Assembly: GCF_030409685.1 (NCBI RefSeq)
Contig: NZ_JAUFQJ010000008.1
Span: 310,001 to 374,000, forward strand
Source of the DNA: Ferruginibacter paludis
GTDB lineage: Bacteria > Bacteroidota > Bacteroidia > Chitinophagales > Chitinophagaceae
Direction: 5' to 3'
Length of the DNA: 64,000 nt
Numbering within the stretch: the first letter of the stretch is position 1; each line of letters starts with the position of its first letter. The notes under the pieces were generated by a model that saw only the letters and a program-made list of their open reading frames with translations, had not been told where the DNA came from and ran no database searches. Shown here piece by piece: positions 62,390 to 64,000 of the stretch. The translations under genes and the position numbers were made by a program.

Positions 62390-63712
62390 TCAGAACTGCA
62401 GCCAGATCAAAGCCACCGCAGCAGCTGTCATCACAATCAACGTAGCAAATCCCAGCCCGTTCGACAGCCTGCTATTGGTATGGGTTTTCATTATTTTTTT
62501 GTTATTGGCTATATGCAGTACAATGCCAATCAAAAGCGGAGATGTTAACCCATACAGGATAGCTGTATAAAACAAGGCTTTAATCGGGCTTAGTCCCCAA
62601 TAATTAATCATCAGCCCAAGCATCAAAGAAATAATTATGACGATGTAAAAAGATTTGGCCTGGAAAAATTTTTTATCCAGGTCGCCTTTCCATCCAAAAG
62701 TTTCAGAAACGATGTAGGATAACGAGCCGCTCAAAACTGGTATAGCCAATAAGCCCGTGCCAATAACTCCTACGGTAAATACCAGGTAAGAGGCGTCACC
62801 GGCCACCGGCTGCAAAGCTTTCGCCGCCTGCTCTACTGTATCAATCTGGGAAATGCCATGACCGAACAAAGCCGTCCCTGTTGCAAGAATAATAAAAAAC
62901 ATTACCAGGTTGCTAAGCAACATACCCAGATTTACATCCAGTTGCATTTTTTTAATCAGTAATGACATAAAGTTTTTCTCTTTTGCATGCGCAACCGTAT
63001 GATCCTCTTCATTTTTTAAAATTCGCCGCCGGGCAAGAAACAATTGCCGGGATGATTTTACATCTTTAGCCTCCATGGTTACCTGCCAGAAAAATAAATA
63101 GGGAGAAATAGTAGTTCCCAATAGTGCTACCAGTATTTCAATAAAATCTTTATTGAAATGAATTGTCGGAATAAATGTGCGGCGTGCTACCTGCCACCAG
63201 TCGGGATGTGTGAAAAAAGGGACGGCAATATACAATAGCAGCGACAGGCATAAATATTTTAGCACGGCTACCATTTTTTGATAAGGCAAATAAATAATCA
63301 TAACGAGCAGCAGCAACGTAAATGCAACGCTAAAAATAATGGGTGAAACAGAAGGAAGGAGCAAGTTGGCAACCGCACCCATGCCGGCAATATCTGCTCC
63401 GATATTGAGTACAATGGCTGGTACGCTGAATAGGAGCATCAGGTAAAGCAGAAACCTGGAGTAATGCTTTTTTAGGGTAGTGGTAAGGCCAACAGAAGTC
63501 ATGATGCCTATCCTGGCGCACATTTCCTGTATTGCAGCCATCAATGGAAATGTTATCAGGGCTACCCACAAAGTGGTTAAGCCAAATTTAGCCCCTGCCT
63601 GAGAATAGGTAGCAATACCGCTGGGATCATCATCGCTGGCACCTGTTACCAGGCCAGGGCCCAGCACCTTAAAAAATTTTGTCAGTTTGGAAGAAGTCCC
63701 TTTGCTATTCAT
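62390..63712 (-). CDS. Nramp-related divalent metal transporter (DPSG variant)
   Basis: 440 residues with about 11 membrane helices in the LeuT-type Nramp fold. Helix 1 has DDPSGIATYSQAG (Asp29-Pro-Ser-Gly32) where classical Mn/Fe Nramps have DPGN. The helix 6 region is TTISPYLFFWQ (about 200-210) where classical members have the metal-binding Met in MPH. These changes match the Nramp-related magnesium transporter (NRMT) branch described for bacteria. A soluble loop lies at about 215-245. Mg2+ or Mn2+ uptake is more likely than Fe2+ on this reading. It is the first gene of a pair with the EncFtn-like protein. Confidence 0.83.
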   Translation of the reverse strand: MNSKGTSSKLTKFFKVLGPGLVTGASDDDPSGIATYSQAGAKFGLTTLWVALITFPLMAAIQEMCARIGIMTSVGLTTTLKKHYSRFLLYLMLLFSVPAIVLNIGADIAGMGAVANLLLPSVSPIIFSVAFTLLLLVMIIYLPYQKMVAVLKYLCLSLLLYIAVPFFTHPDWWQVARRTFIPTIHFNKDFIEILVALLGTTISPYLFFWQVTMEAKDVKSSRQLFLARRRILKNEEDHTVAHAKEKNFMSLLIKKMQLDVNLGMLLSNLVMFFIILATGTALFGHGISQIDTVEQAAKALQPVAGDASYLVFTVGVIGTGLLAIPVLSGSLSYIVSETFGWKGDLDKKFFQAKSFYIVIIISLMLGLMINYWGLSPIKALFYTAILYGLTSPLLIGIVLHIANNKKIMKTHTNSRLSNGLGFATLIVMTAAAVALIWLQF

Positions 63713-64000
63713 GAAAAATGCTGGTTTATGACAGTGGAATAACTATAAGCGTACCAGCAATTGCAAATCCGCGGTTAATACAGGTGTGGGTTAACACGCC
63801 CCTTGCTTCTGTTCATTTAGACTATAATGATAAATAGGGGGCCAAAACATTAATTAGCAATACGGGTACAATTTTCTACAAAAGCAGGATTACAAAACAG
63901 CCGCAAACTACATTTCGCTTCATATCTAATATGGTATAACTTCGTACCATTAAAGCATATAATTTTTGTTCAACCTGCAACCGCCATTTTCATTGTGAGC
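63713..64000. other. Terminal non-coding stretch
   Basis: 288 bp upstream of the transporter gene. It is AT-rich and contains a short inverted repeat ATGGTA/TACCAT (63931-63950). No gene, clear promoter box or terminator was seen. Confidence 0.4.

Noticed and set aside
63936..63946. ATAACTTCGTA, identical to 11 bases of a loxP arm
   Set aside because: The spacer and second arm of loxP are absent and there is no recombinase gene; an 11-base match in 64 kb of AT-rich DNA can arise by chance.
1..64000. tRNA, rRNA, CRISPR, transposase, phage or toxin-antitoxin genes
   Set aside because: Looked for by eye on both strands (T-loop GTTCRA patterns, repeated spacers, DDE transposase motifs); none found.

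Overview
The window comes from a member of the Bacteroidota, most likely the family Chitinophagaceae. It has SusC/SusD pairs, a type IX secretion tail on a metalloprotease, many SPI and SPII signal peptides, a NagB-PIG-L fusion, FG-GAP/ASPIC proteins and candidate promoters of the phylum's TTG-N19..22-TAnnTTTG form. No rRNA, tRNA, CRISPR array, insertion sequence or integrase was recognised.

Layout. (1) 1-17.8 kb is mostly chromosomal housekeeping: a FAD amine oxidase-like enzyme, a secreted M43 protease, a glutaminyl cyclase lipoprotein, an envelope cluster (TPR protein, small outer-membrane barrel, HU-like membrane protein), DoxX, a thioesterase, a ddl-PASTA-rhodanese operon, a ferredoxin divergent from a LuxC-type acyl-CoA reductase, HtrA, cyclophilin and a Gre-like protein. 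(2) 17.9-36 kb holds two parallel modules on the minus strand, each SusC-SusD-FG-GAP/ASPIC protein; the second also carries a vanadium-haloperoxidase/PAP2 enzyme. In both, a hairpin terminator follows susD. LacI-type operators lie upstream of the first susC. (3) 36-54 kb is a glycan-degradation cluster: NagB-PIG-L, GH20 hexosaminidase, sialidase-like propeller, AraC regulator, GH3, GH2 (mannosidase/glucosaminidase type), GH92 alpha-mannosidase, FucP-type sugar permease, GH29 fucosidase and GH13. Together these could strip terminal sugars from a mannose/GlcNAc/fucose glycan, for example glycoprotein N-glycans, and feed GlcNAc and fucose into the cell. (4) 54-64 kb is mixed: an orphan histidine kinase, a DUF4397 lipoprotein, a D-lactate/glycolate dehydrogenase-type FAD/Fe-S fusion, a dimethylargininase-like enzyme, a decayed stretch with gene remnants, a YdcH-like protein, and an operon joining an Nramp-related transporter to an encapsulated-ferritin-like protein with no encapsulin gene in view.

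Most noteworthy: the twin SusCD-ASPIC modules with haloperoxidase, the operators shared between a susC and the sugar permease, the Nramp-related/EncFtn pair, and a cluster of hairpins (possible small RNA) behind the ferredoxin gene. All functions are read from sequence motifs and family knowledge; no search was run.
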